Of a stretch of 64,000 nt of DNA, positions 8,664 to 15,373 are shown in pieces. Within the stretch, counting starts at the first letter, position 1, and the number at the start of each line of letters is the position of its first letter. This DNA comes from Aquariibacter albus (lineage in GTDB: Bacteria; Pseudomonadota; Gammaproteobacteria; Burkholderiales; Burkholderiaceae_C). The notes beneath the pieces are model-generated. The model saw only the letters and a program-made list of their open reading frames with translations, was not told where the DNA came from and did not search any database. The position numbers were made by a program, and so were the translations under genes. The stretch lies in the NCBI RefSeq assembly GCF_014145335.1, contig NZ_JACIVI010000001.1:62001-126000 (forward strand), given 5' to 3'.

Positions 8664-9589
8664 CAGTCCATCACCGCCGTCGTCATCCGGCGCTCCGTGC
8701 CCTCGATGACCTCGACCAGCTTCGGGTCGCGCAGCGCGCGCACCACGCGGTCGTCGGCTGGCGTGCTCTCGCTGACCCGCCGTGCCTCGGCAAAGGGCTT
8801 GTAGACCACCTGCAGCCGCTGGCCCGCGTTGATCGCGATCTGCAGCTGCGGCGCGTCCTCCTCATGCACCTCCAGCGCGGCCAGCGGCGCCGGGGGCGGA
8901 TTGCGCCGGTTCGGCGGCGTGCGTGGCGGGGCGGGGGGCGCATTCACCACCCGCACGTTCTGCGCGATCAGCACCGCCGACATCGTCGGCGGCGGCCCGC
9001 CCGCGGCCGCGCCGCCGCGGTTGATCGCGCCCCCCGCCCCCGGCTGGACGCTGTTGCCCACTGCGTTCAGCGAGCCGCTGCCCCGGCCCCCCGGGGCGGC
9101 CGGCGCCGACAGGGCGTAGATGTCCACCACGTCGCCCTCGCGCATCTGGCCGGCCACGCCGGTCAGCGCGCCCATGTCCATCACCACCATGCGATGGCCC
9201 GGCGCCAGCAGGCCCGAGAAGCCGCGCGGCGCCCCGGGCGGCGCCAGCTTGCCCTCGCTGAAGTACTCGCCCGGCCGCAGCGCCTGGCGCGTCACCCGGC
9301 TGAGGATGCCGTTGGGCTGCAGGATCGCGTCCTCCGGCACCGCCTCGGGCCGCAGGTACATCGGGCGGATCAGGCCATTGCCCTCCATCTCCGTGCCCTT
9401 GCTGATCGCCCGCGCCGCCACCGGCACGGCGATCGTGCCGGGCGGGCGCGGCGGCGTCGCCGGGGCGGGCGGCGCGGTGTTGCGGGTGAAGAACCACAGC
9501 GCCGCCCCCAGGGCCAGCACTGCCGCGCCGGCCAGCGGCAGGAGGAGGGGGTTGGGGCCGCGGCGGCGGCGCTGGGGCGTGGTGGCCAT
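8663..9589 (-). CDS. cpaB: CpaB/RcpC Flp pilus assembly protein
   Basis: A 308-residue periplasmic protein anchored by one N-terminal helix (about 17-34). It has a SAF-type domain (VPVAARAISKGTEM, then QALRPGEYFSEGKL) followed by the CpaB/RcpC region (GHRMVVMDMG, REGDVVDIYAL). A Gly/Pro/Asn-rich insertion near 165-235 is longer than usual. RcpC/CpaB sits in the periplasm and helps the secretin channel and pilus biogenesis. The upstream TadE-like gene ends 39 nt before. No clear Shine-Dalgarno sequence is seen, so coupling or a leader effect may be involved. Confidence 0.85.
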   Translation of the reverse strand: MATTPQRRRRGPNPLLLPLAGAAVLALGAALWFFTRNTAPPAPATPPRPPGTIAVPVAARAISKGTEMEGNGLIRPMYLRPEAVPEDAILQPNGILSRVTRQALRPGEYFSEGKLAPPGAPRGFSGLLAPGHRMVVMDMGALTGVAGQMREGDVVDIYALSAPAAPGGRGSGSLNAVGNSVQPGAGGAINRGGAAAGGPPPTMSAVLIAQNVRVVNAPPAPPRTPPNRRNPPPAPLAALEVHEEDAPQLQIAINAGQRLQVVYKPFAEARRVSESTPADDRVVRALRDPKLVEVIEGTERRMTTAVMD

Positions 9590-9628
9590 GGGGCGCTCGG
9601 TGGGGGGAAAGGGGCAGCCGCCGGGGGC

Positions 9629-10891
9629 TCAGGAACAGGCCTGGCGCGACACGCCGACCGCGCTGGCGGCCGGGCTGAACAGGCTGCGGGTCTCGGTGCA
9701 GCCGCGGAAGGTCTTCCACGGCACCTTGAAGTAGCTCGGGTTGCCGGTGGCTGCGCCCTGGCTGACGACCTCGGCGCCCAGGCCGCCCGCGCCGCCGATG
9801 CCCAGGTCCAGCTGGTCGAGCAGCGTGGGATCGACGACGGCCCGCTCGTCGAAGCGGCCCGTCGGGAAGGCGCTGAAGAAGCTGTGCCGGTAGCGCATCA
9901 CCACCCGGATGTCGCAGGCCAGCGGGTAGGGGCGGCTGGTGGCCTGGCTCCAGCAGCGGTCGGCCGGGGCGCTGCGGCGGTCGCAGGGGCAGTCTTCCGC
10001 GTCCGTGCAGGCGGCGAAGCCTTCGCCGGCCGCCACGCATTGCAGCTGGAAGGTGGCCAGCGGCGGGCCGGCGCTGACCAGGCCGTTCGCCCCGCCCTCG
10101 GCCACCTGGGCGAGCCGGACATCTCCCGTGCCCGGGTCCAGCCGGCCGGGCAGGCGCAGCAGCCAGCGGACCGCCGCGGCATCGCAGACCACCTCGTTCA
10201 GCGCGGCGTCCGTGCAGCGCGTCTGGTAGAGGTTGCGCACCGCGTTGTGCAGCGGGGGCAGGGCCGAGAACAGACGGTCCACGCAGCGGGCCTGCAGCAC
10301 CCCGCCCGGGGCGCAGGCGGTGATGTCCAGCGGCTTGGGGTTGAAGAGGTAGTGGTCGGCGTCGAGCCGGTGGCTGGCCTGGCTGGGGTCGCTGAGCAGC
10401 GGGTCGCAGCGCGCGGGGTAATCGGCGTCGCCGGCCTCGTGGTCGGGCAGGCCGGGGTCCGGCGTCGTGCAGTCGGCATCGTCGCAGCTCGGCATGCTGA
10501 AGCCGTCCACCTCGTGGCTGCCGAGCCCGCAGTAGCCGGGCACCGTGGCCGTGCCGCTCGGCGGGTAGGCGCCGGCTTCGTCGCAGGCCGCGCTGCCGGG
10601 TGCGCTGCCGGCCGTGACGGCCGCGCTGGCTGCGCAGATCTCGTGCAGCACCGGCCGCAAGGGGCTGCTGGCCGCCTCGGTCTGCGCGAAGCGCTGGATC
10701 GCCTGGGCCCAGCCATCGCCCGCCGTCTGCACGCCGTCGCGCAGCCCGCGGGAGGCCAGGGCCGCGGTGCCCAGCTCGATGCCGCCGACGATCAGCGCCA
10801 TCAGCACCAGCAGCACGATGGCGAACTCGATCAGCGCCTGACCGCGCAGGTCGCGGCGCGCACGGGCCGAGGGCAGGCGGCGCGGCGGCAT
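9629..10891 (-). CDS. Cysteine-rich TadE/TadG-like pseudopilin
   Basis: A 420-residue protein. Residues 14-47 form the TadE-type N-terminus: RRDLRGQALIEFAIVLLVL with the conserved Glu in the hydrophobic helix, like a class of prepilin. The remaining 370 residues are exported, contain 18 cysteines, and have no match I recognise. TadE proteins are usually about 150-200 residues, so the large disulfide-type domain is unusual. It could act as a minor pilin or tip adhesin. The ATG follows the tadV stop by 4 nt, and TGAGG overlapping that stop serves as the ribosome site. Processing by the neighbouring TadV is likely from family knowledge. Confidence 0.7.
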   Translation of the reverse strand: MPPRRLPSARARRDLRGQALIEFAIVLLVLMALIVGGIELGTAALASRGLRDGVQTAGDGWAQAIQRFAQTEAASSPLRPVLHEICAASAAVTAGSAPGSAACDEAGAYPPSGTATVPGYCGLGSHEVDGFSMPSCDDADCTTPDPGLPDHEAGDADYPARCDPLLSDPSQASHRLDADHYLFNPKPLDITACAPGGVLQARCVDRLFSALPPLHNAVRNLYQTRCTDAALNEVVCDAAAVRWLLRLPGRLDPGTGDVRLAQVAEGGANGLVSAGPPLATFQLQCVAAGEGFAACTDAEDCPCDRRSAPADRCWSQATSRPYPLACDIRVVMRYRHSFFSAFPTGRFDERAVVDPTLLDQLDLGIGGAGGLGAEVVSQGAATGNPSYFKVPWKTFRGCTETRSLFSPAASAVGVSRQACS

Positions 10892-10895
10892 GGCC

Positions 10896-11513
10896 TCAGG
10901 CCAGGCCCAGCGCGCCCCGCACCGCAGGCTGGCGGCCCAGCTGCCAGACGATGACCATCAGGGTGCCGGCCGCCAGGGCCACGCCATAGGGCATGCGCAG
11001 CGCGCCCTGGCTGCCCAGGTCCCAGCCCAGGGTGCGGAAGCCGCTCAGCCACAGGCTGCGCGCCATGAAGCGCAGATTGCCCAGCACCTTGGCCAGGCCA
11101 CCGGCCCGCCAGGCCAGCGCCAGGGCCCACAGGCCGCCGAACAGGGCCGCATTCAGCAGCGCGAAGACCGCGCCGATGGGCCCGAGGAAGAAGCCGATGA
11201 CCATCATGAACTTCACATCGCCCGGGGCCAGCTGGCGCAGCAGCATGGCGGGCGCGGTCAGCACGAAGCCGATCAGCATGCCCAGCAGGCCGAAGCCCAG
11301 GGCCTTGGCCACCAGCAGCAGGCCGCCGGGGGCGGCATGCATGACGATCACGCCGCAGGCGTAGAGCAGGCCGGCGAGCAGCCAGTCGTTGGGGATGCGC
11401 TGGCTGCGGTGGTCGGACCAGGCCACCAGCAGGCTCATCACGGCCAGGCCGCCGAACATCCAGAAGGCCAGGCCGGTGGTGAGCAGGTGGGAGACGGTTG
11501 CGCTGTCAGGCAT
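10896..11513 (-). CDS. tadV: TadV/CpaA prepilin peptidase (A24)
   Basis: A 205-residue membrane aspartic protease of family A24 that cleaves the leader of Flp and TadE-type prepilins at the inner membrane. The two catalytic Asp regions are visible: WSDHRSQRIPN near residue 33 and APGDVKFMMV near 110. About six hydrophobic helices fit the family. The ATG at 11513 is preferred. A longer frame from a TTG at 11549 adds a basic stretch that does not look like a TadV start. The gene lies directly downstream of flp in the same direction. Confidence 0.9.
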   Translation of the reverse strand: MPDSATVSHLLTTGLAFWMFGGLAVMSLLVAWSDHRSQRIPNDWLLAGLLYACGVIVMHAAPGGLLLVAKALGFGLLGMLIGFVLTAPAMLLRQLAPGDVKFMMVIGFFLGPIGAVFALLNAALFGGLWALALAWRAGGLAKVLGNLRFMARSLWLSGFRTLGWDLGSQGALRMPYGVALAAGTLMVIVWQLGRQPAVRGALGLA

Positions 11514-11545
11514 GGGGGTCGGCCGCGTCGGGCCCCGGAAGCGAA

Positions 11546-11609
11546 GCAACCCGCCCGGCGGGAACCGAGCGGGCTGCGCATGCTAGGCACCGGGCGGCGG
11601 AAGCCGCCC
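11546..11609 (-). promoter_or_regulatory. Two hairpins between flp and tadV
   Basis: Just after the flp stop, GGGCGGC (11592-11598) pairs perfectly with GCCGCCC (11603-11609) around a 4-nt loop. A second pair, 11546-11554 with 11569-11577, has 9 bp including one G-U in the minus-strand RNA. Neither is followed by a U-run, so they are not clear terminators. In pilus operons such hairpins can protect the abundant pilin mRNA or damp read-through into tadV. That role is inferred. Confidence 0.45.
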
Positions 11610-11637
11610 CGGGCTAGCCCTCGGGAGAAATGCCCGA

Positions 11638-12000
11638 TTACTGGGCGTTCCAGCCGCCTTCTTCCGCGCTGTAGTACGACGAAGTACCCAGCGTGCTGTT
11701 CAGGGTGTAGTTCTCCGCATCTGCACCCGACACAGCGTCACGCGACGCGAAGACCTCCTCGCCATTCGCGTTCTGCTCAGTGCCCACCAGACCATCACGG
11801 TCCAGACGAACCTGGCCGGTTTCGCCCGCCTCACCGCCCGGCAGGTGGTTGGCCATCCAGGCGTAGAGGTCGCCGGTCTTGTCGCCCAGCACGACGACGG
11901 CGAGGTAGGACACCGCGGCGATGCCGCCGAGGGTGATGCCGTACTCGACCATCGACTGGCCTTCTTCGTCCTTCAGGAACTTCTTGATGGATTGCAGCAT
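11638..12000 (-). CDS. flp: Flp family major pilin with long C-terminal tail
   Basis: A 120-residue prepilin. The leader MLQSIKKFLKDEEG ends in the cleavage glycine. The mature form starts QSMVEYGITLGG, with the conserved Glu5-Tyr6 pair and a hydrophobic helix of about 22 residues. Flp pilins are normally 50-80 residues before processing. This one carries an extra polar tail of about 60 residues, rich in Ser, Thr, Asn, Asp and Glu, with no cysteine. The start has GGAGA 5 nt upstream. It is the first gene of the minus pilus half and follows a sigma-54 promoter. The tail offers many possible O-glycosylation sites. Confidence 0.92.
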   Translation of the reverse strand: MLQSIKKFLKDEEGQSMVEYGITLGGIAAVSYLAVVVLGDKTGDLYAWMANHLPGGEAGETGQVRLDRDGLVGTEQNANGEEVFASRDAVSGADAENYTLNSTLGTSSYYSAEEGGWNAQ

Positions 12001-12053
12001 GGGTGTCTCCAGATTTTTTGGGTTGAATCGCCCCCGGGGATCCGATGGGTGCA

Positions 12054-12084
12054 CTGCGTGGCCGCCGGGGCGCCGGCCACGCAG
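12054..12084 (-). promoter_or_regulatory. Hairpin in the flp leader
   Basis: CTGCGTGGCCG at 12054-12064 is the exact reverse complement of 12074-12084, giving an 11-bp stem with a 9-nt loop. It lies in the predicted 170-nt 5' leader of the flp transcript. It could stabilise the mRNA or influence translation. No riboswitch family is recognised. Confidence 0.4.
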
Positions 12085-12180
12085 GCGGCAGCACGGGCCG
12101 CCGCGGTGGGGAGGCCGTGAGGCCCGACGCATGACACCCACCCTTAGGAGGGGTCCGCCCCGACTTGCGTGCTGTGATAA

Positions 12181-12196
12181 GGCAGGTGGCGTGCCT
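12181..12196 (-). promoter_or_regulatory. Sigma-54 promoter of flp
   Basis: The minus strand reads AGGCACGCCACCTGCC. It has GG and GC exactly 10 nt apart, GGCACG as the -24 element and CTGC as the -12 element, close to the consensus TGGCACG-N4-TTGCA. Transcription would start near 12170, about 170 nt before the flp ATG. A sigma-54 activator gene lies 1.9 kb away. The rest of the 12001-12499 intergenic region holds a leader hairpin, palindromes, a terminator-like hairpin and a possible promoter for the opposite gene. Confidence 0.65.
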
Positions 12197-12304
12197 GCCG
12201 GGAGGAGTGCCCGGGTTTGCCCCAGGCGCTGGTCTGCAAGTCCTTGTTTCGCGGGAGTTCCTCCCGGAGTTCTTCCCGGGCTTGCTGGGAAACCCTCAAC
12301 CTGG

Positions 12305-12357
12305 GCGCTGGTTGCCCTGCAACCAGCGCGGCAGCCAGATGGCTGTCAGCAGCCATC
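12305..12357. promoter_or_regulatory. Tandem palindromes upstream of the flp promoter
   Basis: GCGCTGGTTGC (12305-12315) and its exact reverse complement (12319-12329) are separated by CCT. GATGGCTG (12338-12345) and CAGCCATC (12350-12357) are separated by TCAG. The dyad centres are about 30 bp apart, near three helical turns, and lie about 147 and 178 bp upstream of the predicted flp start. This is the typical place for upstream activator sites of sigma-54 enhancer-binding proteins. A half-site copy, GCGCTGGT, recurs at 12226-12233. Alternatively the region folds as RNA hairpins. Confidence 0.5.
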
Positions 12358-12358
12358 G

Positions 12359-12389
12359 GCGGCCTGAGGCCCGGCGGCCGCAGCTTTTT
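12359..12389 (+). terminator. Terminator-like hairpin with T5
   Basis: GCGGCC at 12359-12364 pairs with GGCCGC at 12376-12381 and is followed by AGC and five T residues. It has the form of a plus-strand Rho-independent terminator, but no protein gene ends upstream on that strand. It would terminate a plus-strand RNA from the intergenic region, or it may be fortuitous. Confidence 0.35.
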
Positions 12390-12416
12390 GTCAGCCAGGC
12401 AAGCAAATGTGTGAAT
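12388..12416 (+). promoter_or_regulatory. Possible sigma-70 promoter for the Leu/Pro-rich gene
   Basis: TTGTCA (12388-12393), a 17-bp spacer and GTGAAT (12411-12416) give a reasonable -35/-10 pair for the gene starting at 12500. The -10 match is only partial. I found no sigma-54 pattern on this strand. Confidence 0.3.
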
Positions 12417-12499
12417 CCGGTAACAGGGCTCGCCGGTATCCGGGAGGTGCAACGAGCGATCGATGCGCACCGATCCCAAAACAAGCATCCGGAGCGTCC

Positions 12500-13816
12500 A
12501 TGAGCCTCACCTCCACCCTGACCAGCCTGACCACCCCGCTGCCCCTGAGCCTGCCGGTGCTGCCCACCGCCGTGACCAGCGTGGTCGATGAGCTTGAGGC
12601 CGCGCTGCCGGCCACGCTGCCCGCGCTGTCGCTGCCGGTTGCGCTGCCCAGCCTGCCGGCTGCGCCGAGCCTGCCCTCGCTGCCGGTGGACCTGCCGGTC
12701 GACCTGCCGCTCAGCCTGAACACGCTGCCGGCCCCGGATGCCCTGATCGCCCAGCTTGAAGCGGCCGTGATCGACCTGAGCGCCCAGCTCGAGTCCCTGC
12801 TCGGCGCGCTGCCGGCCGACCTGCCCGTCGACCTGCCCGGCCTCGGCGACCTGAACGCGCTGATCGACGAGATCCAGGCCATCGTCGACGCGACCGTCGT
12901 GCCGCTGGTGGCCGGCGGCGTGGACCTGCTCCAGGACGTGGTGGATGGCGTGCAGGCCCTGCTCGCCAACCCCAGCCTGAACGCCCTGGCCGCCGGGGCC
13001 AGCGACCTGCTGCACGCCGCGACGGCCGCCACCGGTGGCGCCCTGGTGCTGCTGGACCTCGAAGCCTTCGACCCGCTGCTGGATCTGGCGGCCGGCGAGA
13101 TCGACTTCGTCGCCGACACCCTGGGTGCGGCCCTGGCGCCGGTCCTGGTCGAAGCCCCGCAGCTGGCGCCCGTGGCGGCCTCGGTCGATCAGCTCCTCGG
13201 CGTGGCCTCGGCTGCGGTTGCCGGTTTGAACGAAGCCGCGGCGCCCCTGGTCGTCGGCGGCCTGGTGCTGGCCAATGACGCGGTTGCCCTGGTGGATGCC
13301 ACGCTGATTGCCGTGGACCCCCTGCTGAACACCTTGGATGGTCTTGCGGCCGGCCTGCCCACGCTGCCGGCCCTGCCGGCGGCCCCGTCGCTGGACGATG
13401 TGCTGGGCCTGCTGCCCACCGGTGCCGGCCTGCCCGCGCTGCCGACCCTGCCGGCGGCCCCGTCGCTGGACGATGTGCTGGGCCTGCTGCCCACCGGCGC
13501 AGGTCTGCCCGCGCTGCCGGCCCTGGACCTCAGCGGTCTGCCCGCGCTGCCGAACCTGGACCTCAGCGGTCTGCCGGCCCTGGCGGGCGTGGACGCGTCG
13601 GCCCTGGTCGCCCTGGTCGACACGGCGGTCGGTGCCGCCAACGATCTGCTGGGCGGCCTGCCTGCGCTGCCGGATCTGCCGGCGCCGCTGGCCGGCGTGG
13701 TGGCCGAGCTCGATGCGGCGCTCGACCCCCTGCTGTCCCTCAACAGCACCAGCGTTGGCGTGAGCCTGGACGCGGTCGCCACCGCCGACATCGCGCTGCA
13801 GCTGCCGCTGATCTGA
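12500..13816 (+). CDS. Leu/Pro/Ala/Asp-rich repetitive acidic protein, no Lys or Arg
   Basis: A 438-residue protein of unknown family. It contains no Lys, Arg, Cys, Trp or Tyr, one His and two Phe, and is dominated by Leu, Ala, Pro, Val, Asp and Gly. Thus it is strongly acidic. The N-terminal 75 residues and the region 280-400 consist of LP-type repeats (LPALP, LPVDLP, SLDDVLGLLPTGAG). The middle (about 90-280) alternates helices of the type LIDEIQAIVDATVV. There is no signal peptide, membrane anchor or RTX motif. GGAG precedes the ATG by 6 nt and a strong terminator follows the stop, so it is a single-gene unit. GC-rich third positions match the neighbours. Surface, secreted or intracellular-scaffold roles are all possible. 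Confidence 0.75.
   Translation: MSLTSTLTSLTTPLPLSLPVLPTAVTSVVDELEAALPATLPALSLPVALPSLPAAPSLPSLPVDLPVDLPLSLNTLPAPDALIAQLEAAVIDLSAQLESLLGALPADLPVDLPGLGDLNALIDEIQAIVDATVVPLVAGGVDLLQDVVDGVQALLANPSLNALAAGASDLLHAATAATGGALVLLDLEAFDPLLDLAAGEIDFVADTLGAALAPVLVEAPQLAPVAASVDQLLGVASAAVAGLNEAAAPLVVGGLVLANDAVALVDATLIAVDPLLNTLDGLAAGLPTLPALPAAPSLDDVLGLLPTGAGLPALPTLPAAPSLDDVLGLLPTGAGLPALPALDLSGLPALPNLDLSGLPALAGVDASALVALVDTAVGAANDLLGGLPALPDLPAPLAGVVAELDAALDPLLSLNSTSVGVSLDAVATADIALQLPLI
13371..13588 (+). repeat. In-frame tandem repeats in the Leu/Pro-rich gene
   Basis: A 75-bp unit (25 residues, containing APSLDDVLGLLPTGAG) occurs twice in tandem at 13371-13445 and 13446-13520, with few differences. It is followed by a 33-bp unit (11 residues, LDLSGLPALPN type) at 13523-13555 and 13556-13588. 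The near identity at DNA level suggests recent duplication and possible length variation between strains. Confidence 0.85.
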
Positions 13817-13866
13817 TTTCAACCGGTGATCGTGGGCTGGCTCCGAAGGGGGGCCGGCACCCCTGG

Positions 13867-13897
13867 GCCGTCCGGCGCAAGCCGGGCGGCTTTTTTT
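13867..13897 (+). terminator. Rho-independent terminator
   Basis: GCCGTCCGGC (13867-13876), the loop GCAA and GCCGGGCGGC (13881-13890) form a 10-bp stem with one G-U pair, followed by seven T residues. It lies 50 nt after the stop of the Leu/Pro-rich gene and before the converging regulator gene. Confidence 0.9.
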
Positions 13898-13918
13898 CGC
13901 CCCGGCTGCGCGGGGCTT

Positions 13919-15373
13919 TCAGGGCGGGGCGGGGAGTGCGCCGCCCAGGCGCAGCTTGTCGATGCGGTAGCGCAGGGCCATGCGGGTCACGCCCAGCTGG
14001 CGCGCGGCTTCCGAGACGTTGCCGCGGCAGCGGGCCAGCGCGCGTTCGATCAGGTGGCGTTCGGCCTCGTCCAGGGTCATCGCGTCGAGGCTGCGCTCGC
14101 TGGCCGGCCCGGTGGCCGCCGGGGCGGGGAGGTCCGCGGCGGGATCGGCGGGCGGCAGCCCGAGGCATGCCGCCCCCAGCGGCGCACCGCCGCCCAGCAG
14201 CACCGCGCGCTCGATCAGGTGGCGCAGCTCGCGCACATTGCCGGGCCAGGGGTAGCGCTGCAGCGCGGCTTCGGCCTCCGGCACGAGCACCGGATCGGGC
14301 AGGCCGTAGCGCCGCGCCGTCTGCAGCGCGAAATGACGGGCCAGCAGCAGGCTGTCGCCGGCGCGTTCGCGCAGCGGCGGCAGGGTCACGTGGATGACGT
14401 TCAGGCGGTAGTACAGGTCGGCCCGGAACTGGCCGGCAGCCACCATGGCCGCGAGGTCCCGGTTGGTGCCGGCGACGAAGCGGGCGCTGACCGGCTGCTC
14501 GCGCACGCTGCCGACGCGGCGCACCACGCGTCGCTCCAGCACATTGAGCAGCTTGGCCTGGAGTTCGAGGCCGAGCTCGCCGAGTTCGTCGAGGAAGACC
14601 GTGCCGTCCTCGGCGGCTTCGATGAGACCGACACGGCGGCCCTGCGCGCCGGTGTAGGCGCCCTTCTCGTGACCGAAGAGTTCGGCCTCGATCAGCTCGC
14701 GCGGCAGCGAGGCGCAGTCGATCTGTACGAAGGGCCGTTCGCGCAGCGGGCCGCTGCGATGCAGCACGCGGGCGGCGACGTCCTTGCCGGTGCCGGTCTC
14801 GCCGAGCAGCAGCACGGTGGGCGGCGCGATGCCGCTGCGCGGGGCGAGCCGGCCCAGGGCTTCGAGCTGCTCGCGGGCGGCACGCAGGGCCGGGCTGTCG
14901 CCGAGCATCTGCACTTCATCCAGCGCGTGGACGCTGCGCTCGCGCGAGTAGTCCACCCGCCGGCGAAGCTGGGCGGTGGAGAGGGTCTTCTCGACGACGA
15001 GGCGGAGTTCGTCGAGGTCGACCGGCTTTTTCACGTAGTCGGCGGCGCCGAGCTTCATGGCCTCGACGGCGTCTTCCAGCTCGCCGTAGGCGGTCAGCAT
15101 GATGAAGGTGGGTCGCTCGGGCGATTCGCCGGGCGGGTGGGCGGCGAGCAGCTCGAAGCCGTGGCCGTCGGGCAGGCGCATGTCGAGCAGCACCAGGGCG
15201 GGGGGCTGGCGTTGGAGCTGGGCGCGGGCTTCCTGCAGGCTGCCCGCAACCTGGCAGGCGTAGCCGGCGCGGCCCAGGTGGCGCGCCGCGGCGCGGGCGA
15301 AGAGGGCTTCGTCGTCCACGATGAGCAGGGCCGGGCCGCTGGCTTCGGGGGGCGGAGGGGGGCTGCTGTTCAT
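13919..15373 (-). CDS. NtrC-family sigma-54-dependent response regulator
   Basis: A 484-residue activator with three domains. The receiver (about 15-130) has the phospho-acceptor Asp in LVLLDMRLPDG. The AAA+ sigma-54 interaction domain (about 155-385) has Walker A GETGTGKD, the loop GAYTGA in place of the common GAFTGA, and GTVFLDELGEL as Walker B. A Fis-type helix-turn-helix ends the protein (VSEAARQLGVTRMALRYRI). It is paired with the kinase gene just upstream, whose stop overlaps this ATG (ATGA). The likely target is the sigma-54 promoter of flp at 12181-12196, given proximity. PilR-like or other roles are possible. Confidence 0.92.
   Translation of the reverse strand: MNSSPPPPPEASGPALLIVDDEALFARAAARHLGRAGYACQVAGSLQEARAQLQRQPPALVLLDMRLPDGHGFELLAAHPPGESPERPTFIMLTAYGELEDAVEAMKLGAADYVKKPVDLDELRLVVEKTLSTAQLRRRVDYSRERSVHALDEVQMLGDSPALRAAREQLEALGRLAPRSGIAPPTVLLLGETGTGKDVAARVLHRSGPLRERPFVQIDCASLPRELIEAELFGHEKGAYTGAQGRRVGLIEAAEDGTVFLDELGELGLELQAKLLNVLERRVVRRVGSVREQPVSARFVAGTNRDLAAMVAAGQFRADLYYRLNVIHVTLPPLRERAGDSLLLARHFALQTARRYGLPDPVLVPEAEAALQRYPWPGNVRELRHLIERAVLLGGGAPLGAACLGLPPADPAADLPAPAATGPASERSLDAMTLDEAERHLIERALARCRGNVSEAARQLGVTRMALRYRIDKLRLGGALPAPP

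Noticed and set aside
12001-12499. Cyclic-di-GMP or other known riboswitch upstream of flp
   Set aside because: I looked for GEMM-type conserved loops on both strands and found no convincing match, only generic stems.
12296-13822. 508-codon minus-strand frame opposite the Leu/Pro-rich gene
   Set aside because: It has Gln/Gly/Arg-rich composition with no ribosome site, and runs through the flp regulatory region. The plus frame has a ribosome site, a terminator and repeat-conserved residues.
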